Positions 44,926 through 54,214 of a DNA stretch of 64,000 nt are shown here, piece by piece. Under the pieces are notes generated by a model. The model saw nothing but the letters and a program-made list of their open reading frames with translations. It was not told the origin of the DNA and did not search any database. Position 1 is the stretch's first letter. Each line of letters begins with the position of its first letter. The position numbers and the translations under genes are program-made. This DNA comes from Massariosphaeria phaeospora (taxonomy: Eukaryota > Ascomycota > Dothideomycetes > Pleosporales): the NCBI GenBank assembly GCA_011032825.1, contig JAADJZ010000007.1, positions 124,001 to 188,000 on the forward strand. The letters are read 5' to 3'.

Positions 44926-44960
44926 AACCCTGTTCCAGAGTCAGGCGGCTCTGACAGGGT
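44926..44960. repeat. Imperfect hairpin
   Basis: ACCCTGT...CAGAG pairs with CTCTG...ACAGGGT around a GC-rich loop, with a small internal bulge. No nearby gene explains it. Confidence 0.55.
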
Positions 44961-47469
44961 CATCGCATAACGCAAAAGCTTGCGTCTAGCTTGAGCGTAG
45001 CATTTTGCCAGGATGTTCTTAACAGCCCACACTAAGACCTGGGGATCTAGGAGTGCCGGCCCTGTTGACCCTAGGTTATTCAGAAGTTCGAGAAGCCTTC
45101 CCCATCATGCTCTCCATTGCATTGGCGTCGGGTAATTTATGAGATTGACTTGCTAAGCATAACCCCGCAGGCTTAACTGGTATTGGCCGTGGTTGAAAAA
45201 TGTGGGGGATGTGAGAGGAGGGCAGGGGCGTTCGGCAGCGACATTCCGTTTGGCCAGGTGACTACCGAAAGGCCATCGTGGTTTGATACCCTAGCAACGG
45301 GGGGTTCGGCAGTATCAGAATACAGATGACACAGGTGGTATGAGAGTGTCGAAGAGGCTGCTCTGCGATGATCGTACGGTTACCCAGGAACTCAGATGTA
45401 TATTGTTGCTAAACGAGTCTGCCGTGGCTTGAAATGTTCTCACACTGGTCCAATGGTACTTTTGATCGCCGTTTCACGAATCCAGGAATGAAGGCCTAGG
45501 AGAGTAAGTGATGGCGTTTCCTGATCGATTGGAGGGTCCTGCCCAATGCGTGAGAGTGAGAGCAAGCGCAATGCGGAGATTCGACGACCGCACAGGGAAT
45601 ACGCGTAGGTTAAAGTTGCAACGACAGCAAAGAACTGCATGCAAGGCATACGAGATGGCAATTTTCCCCAGGTGCGCAGGGACGGCCGCATGCACAGCTT
45701 TCCGGGGTAGATTTGCGGGTCCTCTCTGCACGGCACTGTAAAGACCCCGGACTCCGTTCTTTTCTTGTGAGATATAGCAAGTTTACCTTGCAATAGTTCT
45801 CCGCGTTTCCAAATCTGTTAGCTGCAGCTTGTCGTCCGGCCCGCATACTCAACAGTTGTAAGTACGGGCGCCACTTAACAATACGCATTAAGTGGCTAGA
45901 ACGGTACGAACCAGACTGTGAGGGGTATATGCGAGATGCGGACTATAATACTGTCACATGCCGTGTGATCAACTGACGATTGCGGTGAATGCTGCGTTGT
46001 CAAGTCGGACCCACTTAGAAGGTAGAAAGATGGAGACAATGAACTCGCCCATGCTCCCAATGCTGATGGTGACTGGTCCTTTCGGCTTTCGCCTCGCATA
46101 TGGATAACTCTGCGAGGTCGGGAAAAGTTGAGAGATCCGGTTTCTGCCGAAGAAGAAGTACGGGCTTATCGGAAGGAAGATCCAACATGTACGGGTTTCC
46201 CAAACTACTAGGTAGCCAATGCCAATGAACGTATAATCGTCGGTTGCGATTAGTTAGTGGGAGCACGTTCGAATCCCTGACCTCGAGGAAGTCGGATGAT
46301 CATTAGATTCGGCAAACATCCGGAGAACATCCTAGGTGAATTTGTGGTTCACCCAGAAAGGGTAATGGTTGAGTCTTCAGCCTTCCGTAAAATAGGTACA
46401 GTATAGCGAGCCTATGGATCATGTCTGTAGCTTTCGTTCAGCCAAGGAGCTGTGGTCTGTGGTTTTTGGCCTTTGTTCTGTGCGTGATTTCCAGAATCCC
46501 TAAGGAATTAGCACATAACAACACTTCAGAGCCTCCATAGTCAAGTAAAATGGCCCGTCGTAGTCGTATCTGTGACCTGAGCTTCTTTCGTCTCAAGGTC
46601 CGTCGTAGTAGGATGCGAGCTCCATAGCACTTTGGCTATCGTGAGCAGGGATTGAGTGAACCTTTTCTAGAACTTGAAGATTGTGACTGTTTTGGTACGT
46701 CAGAGCTTGACCGCGTCTCATTACGAAGTACTTACCAGTCTGAATTGCTTATTGTTTGCTCGCCCACGTATCCATCTCACTCCTTTTGAGCTTACGATAT
46801 CAAGATGCTTCCGTAACGCGTTAGACGAACAAGCGGAAAAGCGTGATGGGACGAACAACGAATCGGCAGATGTTGCCACGACCCTGAAGGTGCCACAGCT
46901 TCGTTTACGCTGCGAGACTTTCCCACAACGACGTAAGAGATCTTTCGTGCACACATTATGGTGCGACATGGCTACCTAGTGCTGCAAAACAGCACATAAT
47001 CTTAAGTATCCCCCATGAGAAGCCCGCAGATAAAATCAGGAATTTGCCTAGACTCTTCGAACGTCGGATAACCGTCTTGAACACACAGTGAAGGTTGCTA
47101 TTGCCCGTGGTAAGCAAGCCTTCTTACGAATATTGTCTTTCTAGGCTGCGCGTGCCTCGCCATTTTCCGTCTCGATCTCCTGGTCATAGGCTTCTAGTAA
47201 GGCTAAAGGTAAACCGTCCATGCATATCTTGATAAGTCTGGCTATGGTTACTAACTTTGTAACAGTGTTGAAGATTTGGCAAACTGGAAGCTTTTTGTCC
47301 AATCAAATGGCCGCAGTTAAACCATTCAAAGTGCCTCACATAGTGATGATAATACCTTAGTTCTTGCACACCCATACAGACATCTGGCTAGTAGACGCTC
47401 GCAATTCGTTCCGTCGTTCGGTGGCTTTGTATTTCCTAGCATCGGGCGTATCGGCAGAACATGACGCTG

Positions 47470-48988
47470 ATATTTCAACAGTCAATCTCGGAAGTCGTTT
47501 TTGAGGCAGTAATCATGCCGCATCTTGCATACACCAGCTCTTCATCTTCCACGAGTCGATCACCTTAAATCTGGATCGTTCCAAGCCGATTCGAAGGGCA
47601 CCAAGCCCACAGGCCTAGACCAGTAGCCCGTAGATCAGGCTTCATATGTTCTTCCTCGTTTCTCGTTGGGCTTGTGATCGGTATCGAATCCGTGGGGATC
47701 ACTTGTTGGCTCCTCGTTGAATGACAAAGGTCATCCGCAAGAGGGGTTCAACATGGGCGAAACGAAGAAAGCTCATCGTTTCCGGTGCAAATACGGTATC
47801 TAAATCATTCGTGCCGTCCCAATCAATCTCGTTTGCCTTCTTTCTCCTACTCCAGGGAGATTGTCCTCTCCAATTCAGCATCTAGATCGCACCTCAGCTC
47901 TCTCGGACAGTCTTGCATTCTTGGTCTCGATCATATTCACTACCTTTCTTCTCAGTCAAAGCAGAACTGGGAGTAGCATGCAACATTGTGACTTCGATAC
48001 CTCTTGCCACCCAGAGACCAAAGAGGCGGTATGGATTTCCGGTTCCGTTCCTCGGCGCGTCTGTTGATGCCATCTCCCGGCTGCTATGCGTTGAGACCGT
48101 CGGATGCTGCGGCCAGCACTCCATTATCGAGAAGAATACCCCCGGCAGCCCGATAGAGACCAATTCGGTGATGGGGAAGACGTGCAGTCTAAAAAGATGA
48201 TGAGTTGTGGACAAAGCTTGGCTCTTCCACGCTAATGACGTTATCGATCCCGATTTTTCTTTGACGCGATCTCACGTGCTGCTCCTCTTCACCAGACTTC
48301 CACGCGTCTTCTTCTCCAACAAGCCTTCGCAGCGACCGAACCAGATTTCTAGACATCTCACGCCCTTTACGGATCCTTTTCCACGCTAGCGCAGGTGCGG
48401 CACTGTCTCTCTCGGCCACGATGGGGGTTTTGTATGCGGTGCAGAAGCCAAGACAGCTCAACTCCGACTTTACTAGCATATCGTTGCTCTTCCCTCGTCC
48501 TGCAGCATCGGATGGGCCGTCCCACTGTTGTCGCTGGCTTTCTGATATAGTCTTGGCACGCCCTCTGGTCTCCTCCGGGGCTCGCGGATGGTAGACATCG
48601 AAGTCTTACCCTCACAGACCCAGAGGGGAATGTTCCCTTTTCAATATTTCCTCAATCTCAGAGTTGCGTATGTTACAGCAGCTCATTCGGGGATCATCCA
48701 ACCTCGTGGCCTGTATATGGTGTGCGCACTGTTCGATTATTCCACAAATCAGCGTCGCGCAAGCTGCAGGACATCACTAGGCACATCATGGAACCTCGCT
48801 ACGGGAACCAAATACGAACAAATCCTATTGATAGAAGCTTTATAGTTGCGTAGGGCATCGTGGAAATTACTCAAAGCAGGTTGGACTCCATCGATTTCAG
48901 TATGCATGGACGGGCATGATGGCAGTATGAGGCAAGTGATAAGACTATCTTCATTGCGGTTCACTCTATTGTGCCCAGAAGTTCCCAT
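47470..48988 (-). pseudogene. Decayed protein-coding gene, family unknown
   Basis: Several minus-strand segments in changing frames look like pieces of one protein. At 48988-48749 there is DALRNYKASINRICSYLVPV...VPSDVLQLARR. A frame shifted by one base carries on with ATLICGIIEQCAHHIQATRL and EIEEILKREHSPLG to about 48620. Then come a basic segment (MSRNLVRSLRRLVGEEDAW) near 48.35 kb, KANEIDWDGTNDLDTVFAP near 47.8 kb, and MKPDLRATGLGLWAWCPSNR with an in-frame TAA followed by DRLVEDEELVYARCGMITAS near 47.55 kb. The breaks are too many to be only introns. I do not recognise the family. Confidence 0.4.
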
Positions 48989-49357
48989 CTAGAGGTATAC
49001 TAATATGTTACCTATTCGCTGTTATCGCGGGACGAATACACAGCGTTCCGTTCTCACGAACACTTTAAACGCATGAATATTTCATGCTCTCATTACAAGA
49101 CTCCAAATCATGACCACGAACGGAGTAATCTAACACACATACGAAAGGCAGCCATAAACCAACGCCTTCTTATCGCTTACCAGCCCAGTAACCTAAAACA
49201 CACTCCAACAAACACCTCCTTACCCCACCACCACCATCTCACCAAACAACGCCAAGTATCTCTACGCAGTCTTATCATCATCCACCGCCCGCCACCCATC
49301 CACGCCCCTTTCATTACCAAAATCCTTTCCAGAGTTGCCCAAACAACAGACCACCAC

Positions 49358-49795
49358 TCATTGACACTTGCTCAGCACCAAAATAGCCAGCACACCCAAA
49401 ACAAACGCCCCACCCATAAACGCAATCCCCACCGTTCCTTCCTCATGTGCCGTATTGTAGGGTCTGGCACGCCAGCGCTCAGGGATCATGTCTTCCGACA
49501 AGGCGGGGCCGACGGTCGAGTCGTCTGGTATGGGAGTTGGTGTGGGTGTGTCTGTGTCTATGTTTTTATCTGTGGCGAGGGGAGAGCGGGAGGACGGGTA
49601 GACGACCGAAGTCATGATGGTGGTGTAGGGGGTTCCCCTATCGATATCAGCGCTGGCGGTTTGTGTTGCGGAGGACAAGGTGGGCGTCGAGAGGAGGAGT
49701 TCGGATGATGGGGACGCCGGGAAAGGCGAGGAGGTCAGCGGTGGGGGTAGCGTCGAGAGAGAGTGAAGTGCGTGGGGGAATTGGGGCGGCGCCAT
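49358..49795 (-). CDS. Small protein with C-terminal membrane helix, 145 aa
   Basis: A single exon starts at ATG 49795. The first 110 residues are Pro/Ser/Thr-rich and disordered, with a TDTPTPTPIPDD stretch. A single hydrophobic helix (GTVGIAFMGGAFVLGVLAILVL) ends three residues before the C-terminus (SKCQ), the layout of a tail-anchored protein. A segment ERWRARPYNTAHEEGT precedes the helix and looks conserved in style. Function unknown. The next gene, DBP7, lies 328 bp away on the same strand with only non-coding DNA between. Confidence 0.6.
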   Translation of the reverse strand: MAPPQFPHALHSLSTLPPPLTSSPFPASPSSELLLSTPTLSSATQTASADIDRGTPYTTIMTSVVYPSSRSPLATDKNIDTDTPTPTPIPDDSTVGPALSEDMIPERWRARPYNTAHEEGTVGIAFMGGAFVLGVLAILVLSKCQ

Positions 49796-50123
49796 CGTGG
49801 CAGGCAGTCAACAACAAGAGGTTCGAGAGTAGGTAGGAGATTACGATCGCAGGACTGACAGTAAGAAGCCAGAGCGACAGGTACGAGTGCACATGTGAGA
49901 CGGTAACGACCCAAAAGGGCTTTGGGCAACATCAATTATGAGACGGTGACTATCGTGAACGCTCAATCCGATGTTGTGAAACATGGAAGCGAATAGTGGA
50001 ACAATGGAAATGGGCGATTGGCATAGGAGTATCTAATCGAAGATGGGCGGGTGGTTGGCAGTGGTATAATGCGATTCGTAATTAGAATGAAAGCTATTTG
50101 ATGGTGGACTAAGCTCCGTGAAC

Positions 50124-52592
50124 TCAACCCAAGTTGAACTCGTCAGCCAATCCGGCAGCCCTCATGAACTTTTCCCTCGCCCTCACGGCCTTGCGCATCT
50201 TCGCCGCCTCCTCCGTATCGTTCGCAGCCAATTCGGCATTCGATTTACCGCCTGCTGGTGCCTTCGCGTCACCTGTACCTGCACCCCTAACTTTCGCAGC
50301 ACCCCTCCCACTCTCTCTGCCGGCACCGGTTCTGAGACCGGGTACCTTCATTCCACTGGGCCGCTCTCTAAGCGCAAATGCTTTCGCCAAATGGCCCAGA
50401 TGCAGCTGCTTAATATCGAAGTAGCCCCGCTCAGCGGCGATGTGCGTAGCATATGCTCTGATGTGGCTTTGATAGGCTCTTCGTGCACTTTCTGATCGAG
50501 CAGGTGATGTCAGAGCCCATCTTTCAACCGCTAGTTGAAGGTCCGTAGCTTTGTCCATGTAAGCTGTTTTGTCTTTTGTCAGGCCTGAAGTGATTAGGCC
50601 TTTCTTCAAGATCTCCTCCGCATCTTGACGCCCAATGTGAACACCGGTTTCGCCGTCTTTCCTGTCACTTTTCAAGATGTCAACATAGCCTTCCTCGCAA
50701 CCTGGCATCAGAAAGATGCACGCGCGACCATCTCGACCAGCACGGGCTGTACGGCCAATGCGATGTAGATGGTCTTCGCGAGCAAATGCAGGGTCGAATT
50801 CGATGACGAGATCGACGTTCGGTAGATCAAGACCACGGGAAGCTACGTCGGTCGCTAAAAGTATGGAAGCTTCGTTGTTTTTAGTGAAGTGAGCTAGAGT
50901 AGCCGTTCGAAGTGATTGCGGCAGGGATCCGTGGAGTCGATAAGTAGTGACAGCATGCGTCTTAGGCGTGAGGATAGGCGACTCTGCATACGTGACGGCG
51001 AGCTTTGTCGGGTCCGCCTGCGTGATACCATTCTTCTTGCTTGACTTCTTATCTGTAGATTCCTCCTGTGGCTTGGTCTCCGGTTCTTTCGGCTTATCCT
51101 TGTCTTCCTTGTCTTGTAGCTTGCTGGTCAGAATGTCGAAATGAAAGTCAACAGAGTCTGCGCATGAGATGAACACGATTGCTTTCATAACCGATCCTTT
51201 CCGTGCGAAAGTGCGTTTGAGGTAACTGATGAGCGATACTAGTCGAAGTTTGGGAGCCACTACAGCATACGACTGCTTCAGTTGCGCGGGTGCGAGGAAG
51301 GCTTGATCTGCCCCGTCGTCGCCCAACTGCGCGTCTTTCTCCGCGGGGTCCGACCGTATGTGTACTGCGTCCTTCAAGCTTATCTGGCCAAGTCGCTCCA
51401 CATCCATCTTCATGGTCGCCGAGCACAAGACCGTAGTTCGCTTTTCCGGTAACCCGGGGATTGCTGAATCTGAGAGCTTCTTCGCCCGCATGCGGTTATT
51501 GAGGTTGCCAATGATCTTCTGAATCTCAGCCTCGAATCCAAGCTCCATCAGCCGATCTCCTTCATCAAGCACTAGCCACCGAACGTTGCTGACGTCTAAC
51601 ACTTGCGTGTGCTCCAAATGATCGGCGAGGCGACCAGGGGTTGCAACCAGGATGTTTATACCCTTTCGTAGACGTGCCTTCTCGGACTTCTTCTTTTCGC
51701 CACCTATAACGGTCGTAGCTACAAGCCAATGTGCGCATCCCAGCAGTTGCTCAAGAACTAGAGCAATCTGCTTGCTCAATTCTCTTGTAGGCGCTAGGAT
51801 AATGGCGAAAAGTCCCGAGCTTCGCTGCACAGCGTCATCCACTTTCCGCTTCTTCATGTTCGCTGACAGCTCCATAAGTCTCTGTACGATCGGCAACAGA
51901 TATGCCAAGGTCTTTCCAGAACCTGTTTCTGCTTGTATATAGGCATCCGAATCATCTTTGACCAGCTGTGTTATTGCTGCTTTCTGGATTGCTGTGGGTG
52001 CTTTCAGGTTCATCTTCTTGAGCAGATGCGCGGCAAGCGTTGTTGATATACCGAGCGATGTAAACGTATCTAGTTCGCTCGTGAGAGGTGCATTCGTAGC
52101 TTCGACAGGTGCGTCGTTGGTCGAATCTTCTTTCGGCAGCGATTTTGTCGTGGACACAGGGTTGTAGGTAAACAGCGACGAAACAATCTGCTTTCCGCTC
52201 TTCGACCCATCTTGCTTCTCTCCAGGCTTCTTCGTCACATTGGCATTCGACTGGGGCCGGAAGTCGGCATCGTCCTTCTCCCCCGACGAAGGTTTGAACT
52301 CCCCACTGACGCGCGCTCTTTTCGGGGCCCGATCGTACTCCAGCTCAGGATCTTTGGATATCTGCTTCACCCTCACACCTAGCTCTGTACGATTCGTGTT
52401 TGTCGCCTTGGTGTCTGGTACTTTCCGCGGCGCCTCCTCCCCAGCCAAGCGCCCCGTAGCTTTTGCATGCCAATGCTCCGCACTTTTCTTTGCGGTCAGT
52501 CGATCCCTCCATGTGCCGCCCTTGAATTTTGGTTTGTTCAAAATACCGCCTTCTGGGATCGAGAAGTTGAGGAGCATGCCATCGTCGGCCAT
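50124..52592 (-). CDS. DBP7: DEAD-box RNA helicase Dbp7 (DDX31), ribosome biogenesis
   Basis: Intronless, 822 residues from the ATG at 52592 (MADDGMLLNFSIPEG); an in-frame ATG 72 codons upstream is open but less likely. Dbp7 acts in the nucleolus in assembly of 60S ribosomal precursors. Visible motifs: Q-region FTSLGISTTLAAHLLKK...TAIQ, Walker A AETGSGKTL, PTRELSKQ, VATPGRLADHL, motif II as DEGD (the Dbp7/DDX31 variant of DEAD), SATM, ATDVASRGLDLP and HRIGRTARAGRDG. A basic N-terminal extension has KPKFKGGTWRDRLTAKKSAEHW. It is divergent to pantothenate synthetase. Confidence 0.95.
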   Translation of the reverse strand: MADDGMLLNFSIPEGGILNKPKFKGGTWRDRLTAKKSAEHWHAKATGRLAGEEAPRKVPDTKATNTNRTELGVRVKQISKDPELEYDRAPKRARVSGEFKPSSGEKDDADFRPQSNANVTKKPGEKQDGSKSGKQIVSSLFTYNPVSTTKSLPKEDSTNDAPVEATNAPLTSELDTFTSLGISTTLAAHLLKKMNLKAPTAIQKAAITQLVKDDSDAYIQAETGSGKTLAYLLPIVQRLMELSANMKKRKVDDAVQRSSGLFAIILAPTRELSKQIALVLEQLLGCAHWLVATTVIGGEKKKSEKARLRKGINILVATPGRLADHLEHTQVLDVSNVRWLVLDEGDRLMELGFEAEIQKIIGNLNNRMRAKKLSDSAIPGLPEKRTTVLCSATMKMDVERLGQISLKDAVHIRSDPAEKDAQLGDDGADQAFLAPAQLKQSYAVVAPKLRLVSLISYLKRTFARKGSVMKAIVFISCADSVDFHFDILTSKLQDKEDKDKPKEPETKPQEESTDKKSSKKNGITQADPTKLAVTYAESPILTPKTHAVTTYRLHGSLPQSLRTATLAHFTKNNEASILLATDVASRGLDLPNVDLVIEFDPAFAREDHLHRIGRTARAGRDGRACIFLMPGCEEGYVDILKSDRKDGETGVHIGRQDAEEILKKGLITSGLTKDKTAYMDKATDLQLAVERWALTSPARSESARRAYQSHIRAYATHIAAERGYFDIKQLHLGHLAKAFALRERPSGMKVPGLRTGAGRESGRGAAKVRGAGTGDAKAPAGGKSNAELAANDTEEAAKMRKAVRAREKFMRAAGLADEFNLG

Positions 52593-53036
52593 GTTGATTT
52601 CGGGCAACGTTTGCGGCGCTGAGAATTTCGTGAACTCAGAGGGCGGGGACGCCTTCGAAAAGTCCCGGGCCAGAAACTTTCGCGGAGTGGGTGCACGGAC
52701 CTTCCCTGATTCCCGCCGCCGGCCACCTCGGCACGTGAGGGGCAGAACGACATCTTCGCGGTAGATTAGAGCAGTCCTTTCCTCAGTGGTACAACCAGTT
52801 ACCAACATGGCTTCCTCTTCTTGCGGTCTCCGCTCAGCCGTCCAAGCCGAGCGCTTTCATCACAAGTACCATCAAAAACCATCAACTTGAATGCCGCGGT
52901 CATGGCTTGCATCTTACGCGCATCGCATCCGGCCAAAGCGCATCTGCGCCGCATAGCAGGTAGACCTCTTCCAACAGAACTAAACAAGGTCCAGCACTGA
53001 CAGAATCCAGTGCCCAACACCCGTCTCGCGCTGCCC
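52593..53036. promoter_or_regulatory. Divergent promoter of DBP7 and pantothenate synthetase
   Basis: The 444-bp spacer holds both promoters. It also contains a possible first exon for the plus-strand gene (ATG at 52902) and an in-frame upstream ATG for DBP7 (52808). Confidence 0.5.
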
Positions 53037-54116
53037 ATGACACTCCCACAGCTGTCGGCCTCTCGCACCAGCAACAATGGCTACCGCAACCTCTCCACAA
53101 CCCCCACCCTCCACACCGAAATCTTCCACGATATCCCACCCCTACGTTCCCTCCGCCGCTCCCTCCTCCTCTCCAACCGCACCGTCGGCCTGGTCCCGAC
53201 CATGGGCGCCCTCCACTCCGGCCACCTCTCCTTGGTCCGCCTCGCCGCATCCGAAAACACCGACGTCTTCGTCACCATCTACGTAAACCCCACGCAATTC
53301 GGGCTCACCGAGGACCTCGCCTCATACCCCAAGACCTGGGAGGCCGACATGCGCATGCTCCAGGATCTAGACCGAGAACTAGCGAGCGAAGGCGCGGGCC
53401 GCGTTTCCGCCGTTTTTGCGCCGAGCACGAAGACCATGTATCCGACGTTGCCGCCAGACAGCAGTATCCCCGGCGCGGGCTCTTTTGTAGAGATGCGGCC
53501 GTTGGGCCAGTTACTCGAGGGCGCGTCGCGGCCCGTGTTCTTCCGGGGCGTGGCGACGGTGTGCATGAAGCTGTTCAATATTTGCACACCGGACCGCGTG
53601 TACTTCGGACAGAAAGACATTCAGCAAACCGTGATAATCAAACGGCTAGTAAAGGACTTCCATCTCGACACCGAAGTGCGAATTGGCGCTACAGCGCGGG
53701 AGCCTGACGGGCTGGCTTTATCGTCGCGAAATGTATACCTAGGTGAGAGGCGGCGGAGCGCGGGGATTGTGTTGTATCAGGCGTTGCGGAAAGCGGAAGC
53801 GCAGTATAACGCTGGGAATCGGAAGAGGGGTGACATTCTGTGGCCGGCAAACGACCATACCGATAAGACTCACATGGCGCAAGATGCGCTCGAGCCAAGC
53901 CAGAGGGCTAGGTTTGAGGTGGATTACCTTAGTCTAGCTGATCCGGAGACAATGGAGGAGCTGGATGAGGTTGATGAGACGCGCGGAGCAATCCTGAGTG
54001 GGGCTGTGAAAATGCTGCCGGTTGAGGAGCCCAGAGCAGGTGAGGAGCTCGGTGTTGGGGATGGGCAAATACCCGTAAGGCTCATTGATAACATTGTGCT
54101 GAACCCTGGGTCATAG
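53037..54116 (+). CDS. PAN6: Pantoate-beta-alanine ligase (pantothenate synthetase)
   Basis: The enzyme makes pantothenate from pantoate, beta-alanine and ATP, the last step of vitamin B5 synthesis. Motifs of the class I nucleotidyl-transferase fold are all present: GLVPTMGALHSGH (the HIGH-like signature), IYVNPTQFG, VYFGQKDIQQ and REPDGLALSSRN (KMSKS-like loop). From ATG 53037 it has 359 residues. An alternative start at ATG 52902, with an exon to about 52958 and a 51-bp intron ending CCAG, reads in frame and would add a basic, mitochondrial-type presequence (MACILRASHPAKAHLRRIA). An insert of low conservation lies near residues 250-280. It converges with DDB1, whose stop is only 98 bp away. 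Confidence 0.95.
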   Translation: MTLPQLSASRTSNNGYRNLSTTPTLHTEIFHDIPPLRSLRRSLLLSNRTVGLVPTMGALHSGHLSLVRLAASENTDVFVTIYVNPTQFGLTEDLASYPKTWEADMRMLQDLDRELASEGAGRVSAVFAPSTKTMYPTLPPDSSIPGAGSFVEMRPLGQLLEGASRPVFFRGVATVCMKLFNICTPDRVYFGQKDIQQTVIIKRLVKDFHLDTEVRIGATAREPDGLALSSRNVYLGERRRSAGIVLYQALRKAEAQYNAGNRKRGDILWPANDHTDKTHMAQDALEPSQRARFEVDYLSLADPETMEELDEVDETRGAILSGAVKMLPVEEPRAGEELGVGDGQIPVRLIDNIVLNPGS

Positions 54117-54214
54117 GCTCTCATATAGCCTTTGCGATGCCAATATATTCCTATCATGTCATCGTGCTGCCACATGTTGAAACCCCAGCCAATAACGACC
54201 CAGCCTCAGTCCTC

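Larger units (their letters stand above)
39150..47449. other. Gene desert, about 8.3 kb
   Basis: No intact gene could be supported on either strand between xlnR and the decayed segment near 47.5 kb. There are only short open frames without domains, some in GC-rich or low-complexity DNA (40.6-40.8 kb). Two inverted repeats stand out (41.18 and 44.93 kb). The first kilobase should contain the xlnR 3' region. Confidence 0.45.

Noticed and set aside
46225..46285. GTTCGAATCC motif resembling a tRNA B box
   Set aside because: The flanking bases cannot form a T-arm stem and no A box or acceptor stem is present at the right distance.
49073..49708. 211-codon plus-strand frame
   Set aside because: It is largely antisense to the small membrane-protein gene 49358-49795 and otherwise low-complexity His/Asn/Pro-rich.
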